Assembly: GCA_944386415.1 (NCBI GenBank)
Contig: CALXAY010000010.1
Span: forward strand, 1 to 57,545
Source of the DNA: an uncultured Clostridia bacterium
GTDB taxonomy: Bacteria > Bacillota > Clostridia > TANB77 > CAG-508
Length of the DNA stretch: 57,545 nucleotides
Reading direction: 5' to 3'
Made by a program: the position numbers and the translations under genes. The notes beneath the pieces are model-generated. The model was not told the DNA's origin. It saw only the letters and a list, made by a program, of their open reading frames with translations, and did not search any database. Shown here one piece after another: positions 43,715-53,552 of this stretch (within the stretch, counting starts at the first letter, position 1; each line of letters starts with the position of its first letter).

Positions 43715-45421
43715 GTCTGCTACTTCATATAATTTATAAATATATATATTATCAAAAGTCTTTACTTTTTCATAAGTCACTTTTGTATCATAATGTTCTT
43801 TAATAAATAAAATTATATTTTTTATATAATATTGATAGAAGTTTCCTGACCAATTAACATCTCCATCTATTAAATATACATTTTCTTTCAATAAATCTAA
43901 GAATGTACCATCTAAGCCATATCTATCTTTAAAGTCATAATAGTTCTTTGTATACATATCCCATCCACCCATAACTCGTAAATTTGAGAAAGCTTCTTTT
44001 TTTGGCATTTCATATACAGAATATGTTAAATATCTATATTGAAGTGATGGAACAGTATATAAATAAACATTTTCCTTATGTGAATTTGTATATTCTATTA
44101 CTTCTTTATAATTACTATAATCTTCTAAATGATAATTAAACTGATATGCTCCTCCTGCAAAAATTACTGTTATGACAATTATAAATACTGAAATTGCTTT
44201 TGTTATATTTAATTTTTCATCATCTGCTATTTCTCTATATTTTATTAAATATAAAAACAATGCTGTTCCTAAAATATATTCAGGTATTACTACCCTTTGC
44301 ATACTTCTATTTATTACAATAAATATACAATTCACAGCAAGTGTTACTAAAAATATTGATATTATATAGCCTCTATTTTTATTATTCGTATAAATTGCAA
44401 CTAAGAAACTTCCCAAAAACATTATTGAAATATATGGATTTACATTTCTCATTTGGTCTATTAAATCATTTACAATATTATCTAATTCAAAATCATAATT
44501 ATATAGTTCTCCTTGACTCTTTTTATAATCTATAATTTTTTGAAGATTTTCTTTGCTATAAACATTTTCATCTCCAAAATTAAATGTATAGAACAGATAA
44601 TGATCATTTTTTGACCATCCTATCTCATCAAAAATCTCCTTATTTTCTTCATATGAAACATAGATATTATCATGTAAGATAGTTCTTAATTCATTAAATT
44701 CATCATAGTTTTTGTAAATTTCGTTATTATAAAATATGTAATTTGATACATATATTGCAACAGTTAAGATTACAAATAATAAATAGTTCTTTACTATTCT
44801 TATTATTTTTTCTTTTTCTACTTTTTTTCTTATAAATAAAACTAAATTATATACAAAGTATAATGCAAAAAATGGTGCTATTATCATCAATGATTGCATT
44901 CTTGTCATTATTCCTAATGTATAAACAATAGCATAACAAATAATATATTTCTTTCTTTGCTTCTCTTGCTCTATATAATCCATCATTACAAAAAACGCTG
45001 TTAATATTAATAATGCTGCTACAGATGTATATTGTATTAATTGTAACATAGACGTATAACATACACTTACAAATAATATATATAATATATAAGAAATTTT
45101 ACTGTTATTCTTTTTTATTAGTAAAGTCCCTATTATAGTAAAGCAAATAAATTGCATTACAAGTAAAAACATCGTATGCCAATTTACCATAGGTAAAATT
45201 CTAAAAAACATCCCCAATATAAAACATAAAACAGGATGAATATAAACACCGTGAATATTATATGTTCCATCTAATCCAGAATATAGATTATATATAATAA
45301 AGTCATCAACCTGTTCATATTTTATATCAAATATGAGATTTACTATAGCAAAAACTAAAACATTAATACCTGCAACAATCATTAATGTTTTATAGTTATT
45401 TTTAATCTTTTCTAAAAACAT
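43712..45421 (-). CDS. Large membrane protein, possible glycosyltransferase of GT-C type
   Basis: A 569-residue protein with about eleven helices. An N-terminal helix is followed by IYNLYSGLDGTYNIHGVYIHP, an outside loop with acidic residues as in GT39/GT-C enzymes, and the C-terminal 170 residues lie outside. The end (SLQYRYLTYSVYEMPKKEAFSNLRVMGGWDMY) resembles other Firmicute polysaccharide membrane proteins. I cannot name the substrate. It is followed upstream by the HAD gene and downstream by the sigma gene. Confidence 0.6.
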   Translation of the reverse strand: MFLEKIKNNYKTLMIVAGINVLVFAIVNLIFDIKYEQVDDFIIYNLYSGLDGTYNIHGVYIHPVLCFILGMFFRILPMVNWHTMFLLVMQFICFTIIGTLLIKKNNSKISYILYILFVSVCYTSMLQLIQYTSVAALLILTAFFVMMDYIEQEKQRKKYIICYAIVYTLGIMTRMQSLMIIAPFFALYFVYNLVLFIRKKVEKEKIIRIVKNYLLFVILTVAIYVSNYIFYNNEIYKNYDEFNELRTILHDNIYVSYEENKEIFDEIGWSKNDHYLFYTFNFGDENVYSKENLQKIIDYKKSQGELYNYDFELDNIVNDLIDQMRNVNPYISIMFLGSFLVAIYTNNKNRGYIISIFLVTLAVNCIFIVINRSMQRVVIPEYILGTALFLYLIKYREIADDEKLNITKAISVFIIVITVIFAGGAYQFNYHLEDYSNYKEVIEYTNSHKENVYLYTVPSLQYRYLTYSVYEMPKKEAFSNLRVMGGWDMYTKNYYDFKDRYGLDGTFLDLLKENVYLIDGDVNWSGNFYQYYIKNIILFIKEHYDTKVTYEKVKTFDNIYIYKLYEVAD

Positions 45422-45437
45422 TTACTTCCCTCTAATT

Positions 45438-45941
45438 CTAACTTATTACTGATGATACATGAAATTCATCACATTTATCTCCTAGTAATTTCATTGCTCC
45501 TTGTAATACCTTATGGTCATCATCTAAAAAAATTGCGTGATCATATCCTTGATTTAATTTTTCTATTATTTTGTCTGCTTTTATACGATTTCTATTTTCA
45601 GTTGTATAATCTCCTGCTTCCTTATTTATTATTATATAATTGTTTTCATCTATAAAATCTGCATATTTTTTCAGCCATATTTTCTTTTCATCTGCTATTA
45701 TATAACTTCTAGACATTGATAAAATATATAAATCTATATTTTCTATTTTATTTATTTTGCTTAATTCATCAAGAACTATTTTCAAAGGCTTATTATTTAC
45801 AAATAAACCTTTTGCTTCTGGTGTTATAACCCCATCTGGATAAAGATTATATTCAACAATTGTTCCATCCATATCTATGAACATTGCAACCTTTTTATAT
45901 TTACTACAAATTTCCTTTACTCTATCATAAAAACTACTCAT
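45438..45941 (-). CDS. HAD-superfamily hydrolase-like protein
   Basis: A 167-residue protein. MFIDMDGTIVEYN is HAD motif I, IDLYILSMSRSYI is motif II, and AIFLDDDHKVLQGAMKLLG is motif IV, so the metal and nucleophile positions are kept. The lack of a cap domain suggests action on a phosphorylated macromolecule or a bulky substrate, possibly a polysaccharide precursor given the two membrane enzymes beside it. Confidence 0.75.
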   Translation of the reverse strand: MSSFYDRVKEICSKYKKVAMFIDMDGTIVEYNLYPDGVITPEAKGLFVNNKPLKIVLDELSKINKIENIDLYILSMSRSYIIADEKKIWLKKYADFIDENNYIIINKEAGDYTTENRNRIKADKIIEKLNQGYDHAIFLDDDHKVLQGAMKLLGDKCDEFHVSSVIS

Positions 45942-45954
45942 TTTATTTCTCCTT

Positions 45955-46962
45955 TCATATTCCTAAATATTCATATCCTAAATGTTTATATGCTGGTGGC
46001 AATACTTTCCTTCCTCTTAATGTCCTTGCAATAAATCCTATTTGTATTAAATAAGGTTCATAAACATCTTCTATTGTATCTATTTCTTCACCTACTGTTG
46101 CAGCTAACGCTTCTATTCCAACTGCTCTTCCACCATATTGTACAATCATTGTTTCTAACAATTTTCTATCTATCTCGTCTAAACCTAATTCATCTATTTC
46201 TAGTTTATTTAAAGCATGTTTTGCAATTTTTAAATTAATGTGTCCATCACCTAAAACAACAGCATAATCTCTTACTCTTTTTAGTAATCTATTTGCTACT
46301 CTAGGTGTCCCTCTTGACCTTCTTGCAATTTCTAGTGCTGCTTCTTCATCTATATTTACATCTAATATTCTACTTGACCTTTTTACTATTGTTGCTAAAT
46401 CCTCCACCGAATACAATTCTAATCTATGTATAATTCCAAATCTGTCACGAAGTGGAGTAGTAAGTGATCCTGCTTTAGTTGTTGCTCCTATAAGAGTAAA
46501 TTTTGGTAAATCTAGTCTAATTGATTTACTACTTGGTCCTTTTCCGATTACAATATCTAATGTAAAATCTTCTAATGCAGGATATAGTATTTCTTCTACA
46601 CTCTTACTTAATCTATGAATTTCATCTATAAATAATACATCAAATTCAGATAAATTTGTAAGCAGTGCTGCTAAATCTCCTGGTTTTTCAATTGCCGGCC
46701 CTGATGTCACTTTTAAATTTGATTCCATTTCATTTGCAATAATATTTGCTAAAGTTGTTTTACCAAGACCCGGAGGTCCATATAATAAACAATGGTCTAA
46801 TGGTTCATTTCTTTTTTTAGCTGATTCTATATATATCTTCATATTTTCTTTTACTTTTTCTTGTCCTATATATTCATCTAAATTCTTAGGTCTTAATGAA
46901 TTTTCAAGTCTTTCTTCTGTACTATTTTCCAGCATTGGACTTATTATTCTTTCTTCTTCCAT
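45955..46962 (-). CDS. ruvB: Holliday junction branch-migration helicase RuvB
   Basis: A 335-residue AAA+ ATPase. Walker A is [18 protein letters not shown], Walker B is [11 protein letters not shown], sensor and arginine finger follow ([21 protein letters not shown]), and the winged helix has [34 protein letters not shown]. The start MEEERIISP at 46962 gives the normal length (AAAGGA upstream). ruvA and ruvC are absent from the window. It ends with TGA. Confidence 0.97.
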   Translation of the reverse strand: MEEERIISPMLENSTEERLENSLRPKNLDEYIGQEKVKENMKIYIESAKKRNEPLDHCLLYGPPGLGKTTLANIIANEMESNLKVTSGPAIEKPGDLAALLTNLSEFDVLFIDEIHRLSKSVEEILYPALEDFTLDIVIGKGPSSKSIRLDLPKFTLIGATTKAGSLTTPLRDRFGIIHRLELYSVEDLATIVKRSSRILDVNIDEEAALEIARRSRGTPRVANRLLKRVRDYAVVLGDGHINLKIAKHALNKLEIDELGLDEIDRKLLETMIVQYGGRAVGIEALAATVGEEIDTIEDVYEPYLIQIGFIARTLRGRKVLPPAYKHLGYEYLGI

Positions 46963-46978
46963 TTCATTATTCCTTTCT

Positions 46979-47096
46979 AAGCTGTTTTTCAGGACGGGCT
47001 CAAAAAACAGCACTCGTTTTCCTTTATCTCGTTTCATTTATTTTTTTCTACTTTATTTTTCATTACTGTTTTTTGAGCCCGTCCTGAAAAACAGCT
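46979..47096. repeat. Inverted pair of the dispersed repeat (copies C and D)
   Basis: CTGTTTTTCAGGACGGGCTC at 46981 is the exact reverse complement of the matching part of the copy at 47068-47095, with about 55 bases between. Together they form a 118-base structure with 31-base terminal inverted repeats, between the LTA-synthase gene and ruvB. Copies A (11245) and B (14598) are single. It resembles a miniature inverted-repeat unit or a pair of opposed hairpins. Confidence 0.7.
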
Positions 47097-49004
47097 TTAT
47101 TTTAATAAGTTATTTATACTTATTGAAGTAGATATATCTAATTCTTCTTTCATATCATTATAATATTCATCTAATAGTTCTCTTTCTTCCTCTGAAATTT
47201 CTTCCAAATCTATTTCCATTCCATCACTTCTTCTAAACCATCTTTCATCATAGTAATATCTACTAGTTACAATTCTCTCGTTATTTAAAGAAATAAAATC
47301 TTTTCTAGCAAACATATTAGTTCCAAGACTTACTCCTGCTTTACCATCTATTAGATACTCAAATGTAGGTTTTATATCCAATTTACTTACTGGTTTTTCT
47401 ATGGTTATACCTTCAATGCCTGGAATCTTCATACTACAAGCTACTCTTATATAATTCAATTTAATATCTACATCATTAATATTTGGATTAACTTGTTCTA
47501 AGAAATCTAATAATTCATCATTATACATATCTATTCCATTATGGTCTCCATATATTAAAATAACTGTATCATCATATAAATCTGCATTTTTCAATTCTTC
47601 TATAAATGTTCCAAAAGCATAATCTGCATAATTAACAGACTCTAAGTAATTTCCAAAGAATGTACTTTTATATTTTCCAACATCTATACTAATTTTTCCT
47701 CTATCTTCTAATCCATCTAATGTAAAGCCTGTATGTGATGACGCTGATACTATAAATGAGAAAAATGGCATATTATATGTTTTTAATTTTTCTACTGCTT
47801 GTTTATATAATAATTCATCTGACAAATATCCCATTATATTTTCAGATATATCATCAAATTGATTTTTTAGTTCTAAATGATTTACACTAAATGATTTATA
47901 TACATTTTCCCTATTCCAAAAATATCCATAGTTTCCATGCATATATGAAGTATCATATCCTTCGTTTTTAAACATAGTAAATATATCATCATATTTATTT
48001 GAATAATATCTACTATATGACATTCCATTTTCCATAGGATATAACGATGTTACTGCTGAAAATTCTGAATCTGCAGTTGTAGAATAACTTTGCATAAACA
48101 TATTTGAAAATTCTATATTTTCACTTATAAATTTATTCAAATTTGGTGTTATTTCTTTTCCATTTATTGTTTTATTTATTACAAATTCTTGCACTGATTC
48201 TAATTGTACTATTATAACATTTTTTCCTTTTAAAATCCCTTTTAAATTATAATTGCTTTCTTCATATTTTTCATTATATTTTTCTTTTAATTTTTTATAA
48301 TCAGATACCAACTCCTCTTTCTTATCATATTTTGCACTTTTCTTTATATTAATTAAGCTTTCTATATCTGATAAATGATATCCATAAATTGTTCCTTTTT
48401 TTACTTGTGTATCTTTATTATATGGATCCTCTCCTGCTTTTTCTACATATTTAGCATCTATTGTAAAAAGCAGACAAATTGCAATTATTCCTGATATTAT
48501 TCTTAACGTATTTCTCTTCCAATCTGCTTTGTCTTTTATTTCTATTTTTATTATTTTTGTTAATAACAATATTATAATTAAAATTATATCAACAAAATAT
48601 ATTATATGCTTAATTTCTATAAGCATAGGAATAGTCCCCATTATCTCTTCTCCATATTGGAGATTTGCAATTTGTGCAACTGATAATACCGAGCTTGAAT
48701 ATATATAATACAGATTATCTGCAAAAAGTAAAATACTTATTAATAAATCTAGTATAATTGTAGATATTATCCTAGCTCTATTAGGTAACATATATATAAT
48801 TCCCAAAAAGGTTATTATAAACATAGTTGTTCCTATAACAAGGTTTTTATCTATGCTTTCTCTAATTATTATTGTACTATCATAAAACATTATTGTTTTT
48901 AATAAAATTAAAACCCCAACAACTAGTGGAAAAGCTATTGAATTGAAAAAAGTATTTAAACTCTCTATTATTTTTTCCTTATTTATTACTTTTCTATTTT
49001 CCAA
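47097..49004 (-). CDS. Lipoteichoic-acid-synthase-type sulfatase family protein
   Basis: A 635-residue LtaS-family protein. Five N-terminal membrane helices (about 15-195) precede a sulfatase-fold domain outside the membrane. The nucleophile region is MFMQSYSTTADSEFSAVTSLYP, where a Thr acts as nucleophile, and VILIYGDHNGIDMYND holds the metal-binding D-H pair. SYMHGNYGYFWNRENVY is also typical. It would transfer glycerol-phosphate from phosphatidylglycerol. No specific role beyond the family can be read. Confidence 0.9.
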   Translation of the reverse strand: MENRKVINKEKIIESLNTFFNSIAFPLVVGVLILLKTIMFYDSTIIIRESIDKNLVIGTTMFIITFLGIIYMLPNRARIISTIILDLLISILLFADNLYYIYSSSVLSVAQIANLQYGEEIMGTIPMLIEIKHIIYFVDIILIIILLLTKIIKIEIKDKADWKRNTLRIISGIIAICLLFTIDAKYVEKAGEDPYNKDTQVKKGTIYGYHLSDIESLINIKKSAKYDKKEELVSDYKKLKEKYNEKYEESNYNLKGILKGKNVIIVQLESVQEFVINKTINGKEITPNLNKFISENIEFSNMFMQSYSTTADSEFSAVTSLYPMENGMSYSRYYSNKYDDIFTMFKNEGYDTSYMHGNYGYFWNRENVYKSFSVNHLELKNQFDDISENIMGYLSDELLYKQAVEKLKTYNMPFFSFIVSASSHTGFTLDGLEDRGKISIDVGKYKSTFFGNYLESVNYADYAFGTFIEELKNADLYDDTVILIYGDHNGIDMYNDELLDFLEQVNPNINDVDIKLNYIRVACSMKIPGIEGITIEKPVSKLDIKPTFEYLIDGKAGVSLGTNMFARKDFISLNNERIVTSRYYYDERWFRRSDGMEIDLEEISEEERELLDEYYNDMKEELDISTSISINNLLK

Positions 49005-49022
49005 ATTATTTCTTCCTTTTAA

Positions 49023-49505
49023 TCATTTTATATTATCAATAAATTGTTCTATTATTGATAACATTTTTTTATTGTTTGCTTCATATTTTTTAGGTATAAA
49101 ATTTGCTACTTTTTTAATTGCATTTTCTAATTGTGAAACATCATTAATTCCTATTATATACCCCTTTTTATCAAAAGATTCTACTATTTGTTTTTGATGA
49201 TCATTAACATGTTCTCCATATTCATGTAATCTTGGAATCGCTATTACTTTTTTACCTATCTTTAAAGAACTTATTATTGATCCCACTCCACCATGTGTTA
49301 TTATTAAATTTGCTTCTTTTTGATAGTTATTTAGCTCGTTTTGTGGAATCAAACTAAATATCTTCATATTTTTCGATTCATATTTAGTATATCCTGCTTG
49401 AACTATCACTTTTTCATTTATCACTTTCTTTTCTATTAAGTTATCTATTTCTTCTAATAATCTATGAAAACTATTATTTTGCGTTCCTAATAAAACTAAT
49501 ATCAT
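49023..49505 (-). CDS. Glycosyltransferase catalytic subunit (Alg13/PssE/EpsF-like)
   Basis: A 160-residue GT28 C-terminal domain protein: LVLLGTQNNSFHRLLEEID at the start and NLIITHGGVGSIISSLKIGKKVIAIPR with the nucleotide-sugar-binding HGG. Such half-enzymes pair with an Alg14-like membrane partner to add GlcNAc or similar sugars to a lipid-linked sugar. The partner is the overlapping gene 49502-49978. Confidence 0.85.
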   Translation of the reverse strand: MILVLLGTQNNSFHRLLEEIDNLIEKKVINEKVIVQAGYTKYESKNMKIFSLIPQNELNNYQKEANLIITHGGVGSIISSLKIGKKVIAIPRLHEYGEHVNDHQKQIVESFDKKGYIIGINDVSQLENAIKKVANFIPKKYEANNKKMLSIIEQFIDNIK

Positions 49506-49978
49506 TGATATATTGAACCTCCATAAACAGCTTTAGGATAAACTTTAAGCATTTCCTCCCATTGCACTATAAATAAGTCTGCTATTGGATAAATTAACCT
49601 TCCTGTAGCCGTTTTTTTATTTTTATTTGCAAATGTTTCTATATATATTATTTTACTTCCAAGTATTTTTCCTAATATACACATAGGGCCTGCTGTATGT
49701 GTCCCTGTTGTTATTATAATCTTAGGTCTTATTTTAAAATAATAATATATTGTTTTTAAACATAAATAAAAATACTTAAATATATAACTAAATAATTTGC
49801 TTCTTGTGCCATATGGTAAAAAATCTATTTTATCTCCATACTTTTCTTTTAAAGATTCATTTGCTTTGTCTTTTTCTGTTATTATATGATAATCATATTT
49901 TTCAAACAATGGAGATAATTGTAGCAATTCGCTTAGATGTCCTCCTGTACTTGCTATAAATAATACTTTTTTCTTCAT
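49502..49978 (-). CDS. Glycosyltransferase partner subunit (Alg14/PssD-like)
   Basis: A 158-residue protein starting MKKKVLFIASTGGHLSEL (TAAGGAG upstream). STGGHLSELLQLSPLF and IIITTGTHTAGPMCILGKILGSKIIYIETFA are the Alg14/PssD signature, with a hydrophobic segment for membrane attachment (about 60-80). It overlaps the Alg13-like gene by four bases, so the two are made in a fixed ratio and probably form one enzyme for surface polysaccharide. Confidence 0.87.
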   Translation of the reverse strand: MKKKVLFIASTGGHLSELLQLSPLFEKYDYHIITEKDKANESLKEKYGDKIDFLPYGTRSKLFSYIFKYFYLCLKTIYYYFKIRPKIIITTGTHTAGPMCILGKILGSKIIYIETFANKNKKTATGRLIYPIADLFIVQWEEMLKVYPKAVYGGSIYQ

Positions 49979-50127
49979 TAGATACTCCTTAATTTTAATA
50001 ACTCTATTATATATTTTTTTCACATACATGTCTAGTAAAAATATATAAAAACATAAGCAGATCAGTAAATGTTCTTAAAAAACACATACTGATCCGCCTA
50101 GCAAAAAGGCTTAGCCTCGATTAGATT

Positions 50128-50541
50128 TTACCACTCATTCCCATGGAGATTTTCATCAGTATGATGAATGGTTGGCTCTTTCCCCACCTTTGGTAATCCA
50201 TGCTCATCAAGAAGCGTATATATATGCTTAGAAAGAAAAGCATATACTGGTCTATTACTCTTAACAGAGCTAGTAACTCCAACATGCTCGAGCATTACCT
50301 CGAGTTTTTCTTTGCCGTGGTAAACATATGCAACCTTATTTAGAGGATTTCTCAAATCCGCTTCAATAACAACTTTTTCTCCATGATGATTAGTTTCCTG
50401 AACAACTCCATTGTTGAAGTTTGTCTTGTAGCGAAAAAGAATCGGTGGTCTATCACCCATTATTTCGCTACCAGAAATGAGTATTTCAACTCCCTTCTCT
50501 TCTCGAATTGCCTTTTTAATAATTTGCATTGCCGTGGACAT
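50128..50541 (-). CDS. Hypothetical protein with atypical base composition
   Basis: A 137-residue soluble protein starting MSTAMQIIKKAIREE after GGAAGGAGG. It is rich in His, Glu and Val (QETNHHGEKVVIEADL, HHTDENLHGNEW) and has no clear family. Its codons include many G/C third positions (GTC, GCC, CTC, GAG), and it is visibly less AT-rich than every neighbour. This suggests recent gain. It is flanked by non-coding sequence on both sides. Confidence 0.6.
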   Translation of the reverse strand: MSTAMQIIKKAIREEKGVEILISGSEIMGDRPPILFRYKTNFNNGVVQETNHHGEKVVIEADLRNPLNKVAYVYHGKEKLEVMLEHVGVTSSVKSNRPVYAFLSKHIYTLLDEHGLPKVGKEPTIHHTDENLHGNEW

Positions 50542-50627
50542 TTGTCCTCCTTCCTGCAGCATATGCTGCAAACGACAAACTGACAATGATGTTTTATATT
50601 ATATCACATATTTTTATAAACTTCAAC

Positions 50628-50663
50628 AAAAAGCTATTATGTTAATACATAATAGCTTTTTAT
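50628..50663. terminator. Terminator of xerD
   Basis: AAAAAGCTATTATG and CATAATAGCTTTTT form a 14-base stem, ending at the xerD stop codon. T-runs on both sides make it usable in both directions. Confidence 0.8.
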
Positions 50664-51545
50664 CTATGCTCTTGGATGAGCTTTTTTATAAATATCTTTT
50701 AGTCCCCCATCTTGAAATTGCATATATACTTGTGTTGAGGAAATATCAGAATGTCCAAGCATCATTTGAATAGCTTTTAAATCTGCTCCATTTTGTAAAA
50801 GATGTGTTGCAAAAGAATGTCTTAAAACATGTGGTGTAATATCTTTTGTTATATGTGCTTGTTCTTTATAATATTTTATAATCTTCCAGAATCCTTGTCT
50901 TGTTAATCTTCCGCCATTCACATTAACAAATAATGCTTTTTGGTTTTCATCTTTAATTAATATATCTCTCGCATCTTCTATATATTCTTTTAATGCATTT
51001 AATGCCATAGTTCCAAGTGGTATAGTTCTTTGCTTGTTTCCACTTTTACAAGTTACATATCCTTCTTCTAAGTTTACATTATCAATATCTAATGAAATTA
51101 TTTCTGTAACTCTCATACCTGTTGCATAAGCAAATTCTAACATTGCTTTATCACGAGTTCCTTTTAAATCCACATCCTTTGGTTGATCTAATAATAATTC
51201 AACTTCTTTTGATGATAATACACTTGGTACTCTCTTTTCTATTTTAGGTGATTTTATATTTGCTGTTGGATCTTTTTTTACTTTTTTTCTTTTTAATACA
51301 AATTGATAAAATGATCTAATAGATGCAATAGCTCTAGATATACTAGATGCTTTCTTTCCTTTATCTTGTAATTCTTTTATATAAAAATCCATATCATCTT
51401 CGGTTACTTTATTATAGTGAAGACTATATGACTCTAAAAATTTTCTAAACTGTTTTAAATCTCTTTTATATGATTGTAATGTATTGTCTGATAATTTTTT
51501 TTCTTTTTCTAAAAATTCAAAAAAAAGTTTTAATTGTCTCTCCAT
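50664..51545 (-). CDS. xerD: Site-specific tyrosine recombinase XerD
   Basis: A 293-residue recombinase. The N-terminal SAM-like domain is about 1-85. Catalytic residues are seen in order: R in ATGMRVTEIISL, K in CKSGNKQRTIPL, H-x-x-R in THVLRHSFATHLLQNG, H in MLGHSDISSTQ and the Tyr in QVYMQF. The length and the KKAHPRA end are typical of XerD, which resolves chromosome dimers at dif. No dif site is in the window. It stands alone and is not linked to the mobile elements. Confidence 0.93.
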   Translation of the reverse strand: MERQLKLFFEFLEKEKKLSDNTLQSYKRDLKQFRKFLESYSLHYNKVTEDDMDFYIKELQDKGKKASSISRAIASIRSFYQFVLKRKKVKKDPTANIKSPKIEKRVPSVLSSKEVELLLDQPKDVDLKGTRDKAMLEFAYATGMRVTEIISLDIDNVNLEEGYVTCKSGNKQRTIPLGTMALNALKEYIEDARDILIKDENQKALFVNVNGGRLTRQGFWKIIKYYKEQAHITKDITPHVLRHSFATHLLQNGADLKAIQMMLGHSDISSTQVYMQFQDGGLKDIYKKAHPRA

Positions 51546-51651
51546 TTTTCTCCCTACCTCTAATCTTTATTAATCTATTTACATAAACTATATATGTTAT
51601 ATCAAACAATTTAAAAAAAGTAAATACATTTTTTATATTTTTACATATTTT

Positions 51652-52287
51652 TTAAAAATACTTAATAACTACTTTTAAAATATTAGTAGAAATAAAAACT
51701 TCAATAATTGAAGCAGATATCATAGCTATTAACATTATTAAAGAAAACAATGTATGTCTTACAATTTCTAACTTTATATTTTCTTTTGCTCTATTTTTTA
51801 CAATTGATTTATATAATTTAATTCCACTTACTGCCAAAGCTAAAATCGCTGGTATAAGTAATAAACTTGGTAACAAAAGGTTAATAAGTGTAAATACTAA
51901 TCCTTTTGACATTCCCATAATAAAAATACAGACTGATATGGTATATCCAAAACAGAAACCTCTATAAATCATTATTCCAAATACAATAGGTATTCCAATA
52001 ACTGTAGTCCCAAAAAACCATATTATAAATGATAAAATCATATTTTGTCCAACACTAGTCTTTAATAAACTAGCATTATCTAACTTTTCTGTTTGCTTCA
52101 TTTTTTCTATAAAATTATTTAAATATTCTTGTATTTCTGATTTTTGAGAACCTTCTAAATTATTTACAAAAAAAACGCCTAAAAATATTCCTATTATAAA
52201 TAATAGTGTTACAATTATATATTCTTTTTTATTATTTAATATATGCCCTTCTATAGTTTCTTTAATTCTTAATCCTTTTTCTTTCAT
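51652..52287 (-). CDS. spoIIM: Stage II sporulation protein M
   Basis: A 211-residue membrane protein with five helices and the SpoIIM pattern: a helix with IGIFLGVFFVNNL, GTTVIGIPIVFGIMIYRGFCFGYTISV, and the C-terminal LEIVRHTLFSLIMLIAMISASIIEVFIS. With SpoIID and SpoIIP it works on wall at the engulfing membrane. It lies upstream of xerD with a 107-base gap. Confidence 0.92.
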   Translation of the reverse strand: MKEKGLRIKETIEGHILNNKKEYIIVTLLFIIGIFLGVFFVNNLEGSQKSEIQEYLNNFIEKMKQTEKLDNASLLKTSVGQNMILSFIIWFFGTTVIGIPIVFGIMIYRGFCFGYTISVCIFIMGMSKGLVFTLINLLLPSLLLIPAILALAVSGIKLYKSIVKNRAKENIKLEIVRHTLFSLIMLIAMISASIIEVFISTNILKVVIKYF

Positions 52288-52352
52288 AAAAAATCTCCTT
52301 ATCGTTTATACATAATGTGTATTCGATAAAGAAATTTTTAGAACATCTATAT

Positions 52353-53549
52353 TTATTTTTTTACAGAAACTTTTCCGTAGTTTCCTCCTCCACCTGAACG
52401 AACAATACAATTTCCATTCCTAGCATTTTCTATATTATTTGCAATTTTTTCTCCTACAACTGCTTCTATATCATCTTTGGTTAATTTGTGTAATATATTC
52501 ATTTCTGTTTCAAAATTATCTAATAGTTTTTGAACAGTTTTTCCACCTACTCCTGGAATGAAACCTAATGGGATTTGATAAATATAAGGTGGTCTATTTT
52601 CTGGACTTTTGGTTTTACTTTTATCTTTTATTAATTCTATTCTATCAAAAACTCCAAAAGTAACATTTTTCCCACCACAATACGGACATTTATCTACTGG
52701 TTTACTTGTTTCTATTGATTTATTGCAATCATCACAATATGTTCTATGGTATTTTCCAAGTTTTGGATCTAATCCATAATTTGATAATATCTTTCTTCCA
52801 TCTTCATTTTTTAAGGCTTTTACTATCTCCTTAAATGATATATCTTCTACTTGCATTTTATTATATTCTCTTGCAATTTTAGGTAAAGAGTGTGCATCTG
52901 AGTTTGTTAAAAATGTTTTTGTTTCTAACTCTTTTATTTCATCTGCCAAAAATGTATCTGAACTTAATCCTAATTCTACTGCAAATATTTTATCAAATTT
53001 TTCTTTAAATACATTTCCTAATCTATCTGTACAATTTCCATAATAGCTCTTATATGGTGTAAAAATATGAGCTGGAACTAATATTCCGTTATATTTCTCT
53101 ACTATATCTATTAAATCATATCCTGATAAATCTGTCCTCTGAGTGCTTAATGTAATATTTTTCAAATGATTGCTTAGCTCATTTGAAAAATTCTTTATAT
53201 CAGTTAGGTGTGGAAAATAACACAAATTATGTGCTGCACCCTTCTTTCCATTTCTTCCTTTTTCTGAAGTTTCTACTTCACTTCCAAGAATTATACATAC
53301 TTTATCTTTATATATAATTCCACCATCCTCTAATTCGTAAGCTTCTCCTGTTTTTAAAAAATTTTCAATATCTTCTATTACATATGGTGATGCACAATCT
53401 ATAATTCCTACAACATTTATTCCTTTTTTATCTGCACATTCCTTTGCAATGTTTGCAAAATTAAGTGACTTTGCAGCTGTTATTTTTATTGGTTTTCCAT
53501 TTTCGCTTCTTCCTATGTGTACATGTAAATCTGCAAATATTTCGTACAT
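52353..53549 (-). CDS. Endonuclease Q family protein (PHP domain)
   Basis: A 398-residue protein. The PHP domain opens with FADLHVHIGRSENGKPIKITAAKSL (metal-binding HxH) and has GSEVETSEKGRNGKKGAAHNLC and HIFTPYKSYYG, and TNSDAHSLPKIAREYN. A zinc ribbon (CDDCNKSI...CPYCGGKN) and a helix-hairpin-helix (IPLGFIPGVGGKTVQKLL) follow. Members cut DNA beside damaged bases. The relatives in Firmicutes are annotated TIGR00375 family. Confidence 0.9.
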   Translation of the reverse strand: MYEIFADLHVHIGRSENGKPIKITAAKSLNFANIAKECADKKGINVVGIIDCASPYVIEDIENFLKTGEAYELEDGGIIYKDKVCIILGSEVETSEKGRNGKKGAAHNLCYFPHLTDIKNFSNELSNHLKNITLSTQRTDLSGYDLIDIVEKYNGILVPAHIFTPYKSYYGNCTDRLGNVFKEKFDKIFAVELGLSSDTFLADEIKELETKTFLTNSDAHSLPKIAREYNKMQVEDISFKEIVKALKNEDGRKILSNYGLDPKLGKYHRTYCDDCNKSIETSKPVDKCPYCGGKNVTFGVFDRIELIKDKSKTKSPENRPPYIYQIPLGFIPGVGGKTVQKLLDNFETEMNILHKLTKDDIEAVVGEKIANNIENARNGNCIVRSGGGGNYGKVSVKK

Positions 53550-53552
53550 TTT

